Of a stretch of DNA of 35,869 nucleotides, positions 35,403 to 35,869 are shown piece by piece (the first letter of the stretch is position 1; each line of letters opens with the position of its first letter). The notes under the pieces are model-generated. The model saw only the letters and a program-made list of their open reading frames with translations. It was not told where the DNA came from and made no database searches. The stretch covers positions 1 to 35,869 of the forward strand of contig WTIF01000164.1 of assembly GCA_011522845.1 (NCBI GenBank), read 5' to 3'. This stretch comes from Deltaproteobacteria bacterium. GTDB taxonomy: Bacteria; SAR324; NAC60-12. The position numbers were made by a program, and so were the translations under genes.

Positions 35403-35869
35403 ATGAAACAAATTTCAAAAATATTTGGCTTATTCATCGGTTTGTTGTCCATACTAAGTATTAGTGTTGTGTTCGCACAGTCCATGGCTGAAATGGGAGT
35501 CACCAATGGTTGGATTCGAGCGACACCTCCCAATGCCAAGATGGGGGCTGCCTACCTGACCATGATGAATCATCAGGATCAGGCAGATGCCCTGATTGGG
35601 GCCAGTTCACCTCTGGCTGAAGTGGTGGAAATCCACAACGTCAAGGAAGAGAACGGTATGATGAAGATGTACCCTGTGGATTCCCTTGAAGTTCCAGCAA
35701 AGGGCATGGTGATGCTCAAACCCGGAGGCTATCACATCATGCTGATCAACTTGAAACAGGCACCTAAACTTGGAGAATCACACTCGCTGACTCTCCGGTT
35801 TCGGCAGGCCCCAGACGTAGTCGTAGAGTTGCCTGTACAGCAGAGTGGGGCTACTTCTGGAGATGATGA
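35403..35869 (+). CDS. PCuAC-type periplasmic copper chaperone, cut by the window end
   Basis: This gene is absent from the ORF track because no stop lies inside the window. It has a signal peptide (QISKIFGLFIGLLSILSISVVFA), so the protein is periplasmic. The family's Cu(I) site H-x10-M-x21-H-x-M is exact: His in EIHNVKEENG, Met ten residues later in MMKMYPV, and HIM after GGY. PCuAC proteins deliver Cu(I) to the CuA or CuB site of cytochrome oxidase. The visible 155 residues include almost the full domain, and only a Ser/Asp-rich tail is left open. A GGAG lies 14 bases upstream of ATG. Confidence 0.93.
   Translation, partial: MKQISKIFGLFIGLLSILSISVVFAQSMAEMGVTNGWIRATPPNAKMGAAYLTMMNHQDQADALIGASSPLAEVVEIHNVKEENGMMKMYPVDSLEVPAKGMVMLKPGGYHIMLINLKQAPKLGESHSLTLRFRQAPDVVVELPVQQSGATSGDD

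Noticed and set aside
35176-35418. 80-codon minus-strand ORF overlapping the PCuAC start
   Set aside because: It overlaps the PCuAC start and leader on the opposite strand. It has no Shine-Dalgarno and a Ser/Cys-rich composition without domain signs.

Overview
The window holds ordinary, densely packed chromosomal DNA from a Gram-negative bacterium. Evidence for this is lipoprotein and type IV pilin signals, a LapA-like protein, an OstA/LptA-like protein, NADH dehydrogenase subunit NuoN and Fe-type SodB. A membrane pyrophosphatase, an archaeal/Thermotoga-type SAH hydrolase and long secreted TPR proteins fit a deep-branching, perhaps marine, proteobacterium-like lineage (SAR324 or delta-like groups come to mind). 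That placement is inference and I cannot fix the taxon. No rRNA, tRNA, CRISPR array, insertion sequence or phage genes were seen.

Layout. 1-2.2 kb: the 3' end of an amidase gene, then on the minus strand an exported formamidase/acetamidase-family enzyme followed by a small exported protein. 2.6-7.3 kb (minus): ahcY-like gene, mtaD-like deaminase and a Kef-type antiporter in one run. 7.4-11.9 kb (plus): an isolated nuoN coupled to a pilin gene, then a lipoprotein gene and a FlgT-N-like exported protein gene. 12.1-18.4 kb (plus): lipoamide dehydrogenase, a 1224-residue exported TPR-CHAT protease-like protein ending in a strong terminator, and a membrane-anchored alpha/beta hydrolase. 18.4-21.2 kb: small and unknown genes, a LapA-like gene with a structured leader, and an H-NS-like mini-protein. 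21.2-24.5 kb (minus): pyrG, an OstA/LptA-like gene and an FKBP gene, tightly packed. 24.7-29.5 kb: a receiver-like protein lacking the phospho-acceptor Asp, NAD(P)HX repair enzyme Nnr and a BarA-like hybrid kinase. 29.6-32.6 kb (minus): K+-dependent-type membrane pyrophosphatase and sodB. 32.8-34.6 kb (minus): umuDC. 34.8-35.9 kb (plus): a DUF2946-like protein and a PCuAC copper chaperone cut by the window end.

Most interesting points. (1) The ahcY/mtaD pair may be a deaminate-first (S-inosylhomocysteine) route of SAM recycling, because the base-contacting residues of the hydrolase differ from those of adenosine-type enzymes. (2) The exported TPR-CHAT protein has an intact His/Cys dyad and a canonical EF-hand-like loop between the two catalytic residues. 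(3) The lipoprotein, FlgT-like and CHAT genes together look like an undescribed envelope gene set. (4) Smaller points are an H-NS-like protein without the DNA-binding domain, a pseudo-receiver, and an exported formamidase-family enzyme with six cysteines.
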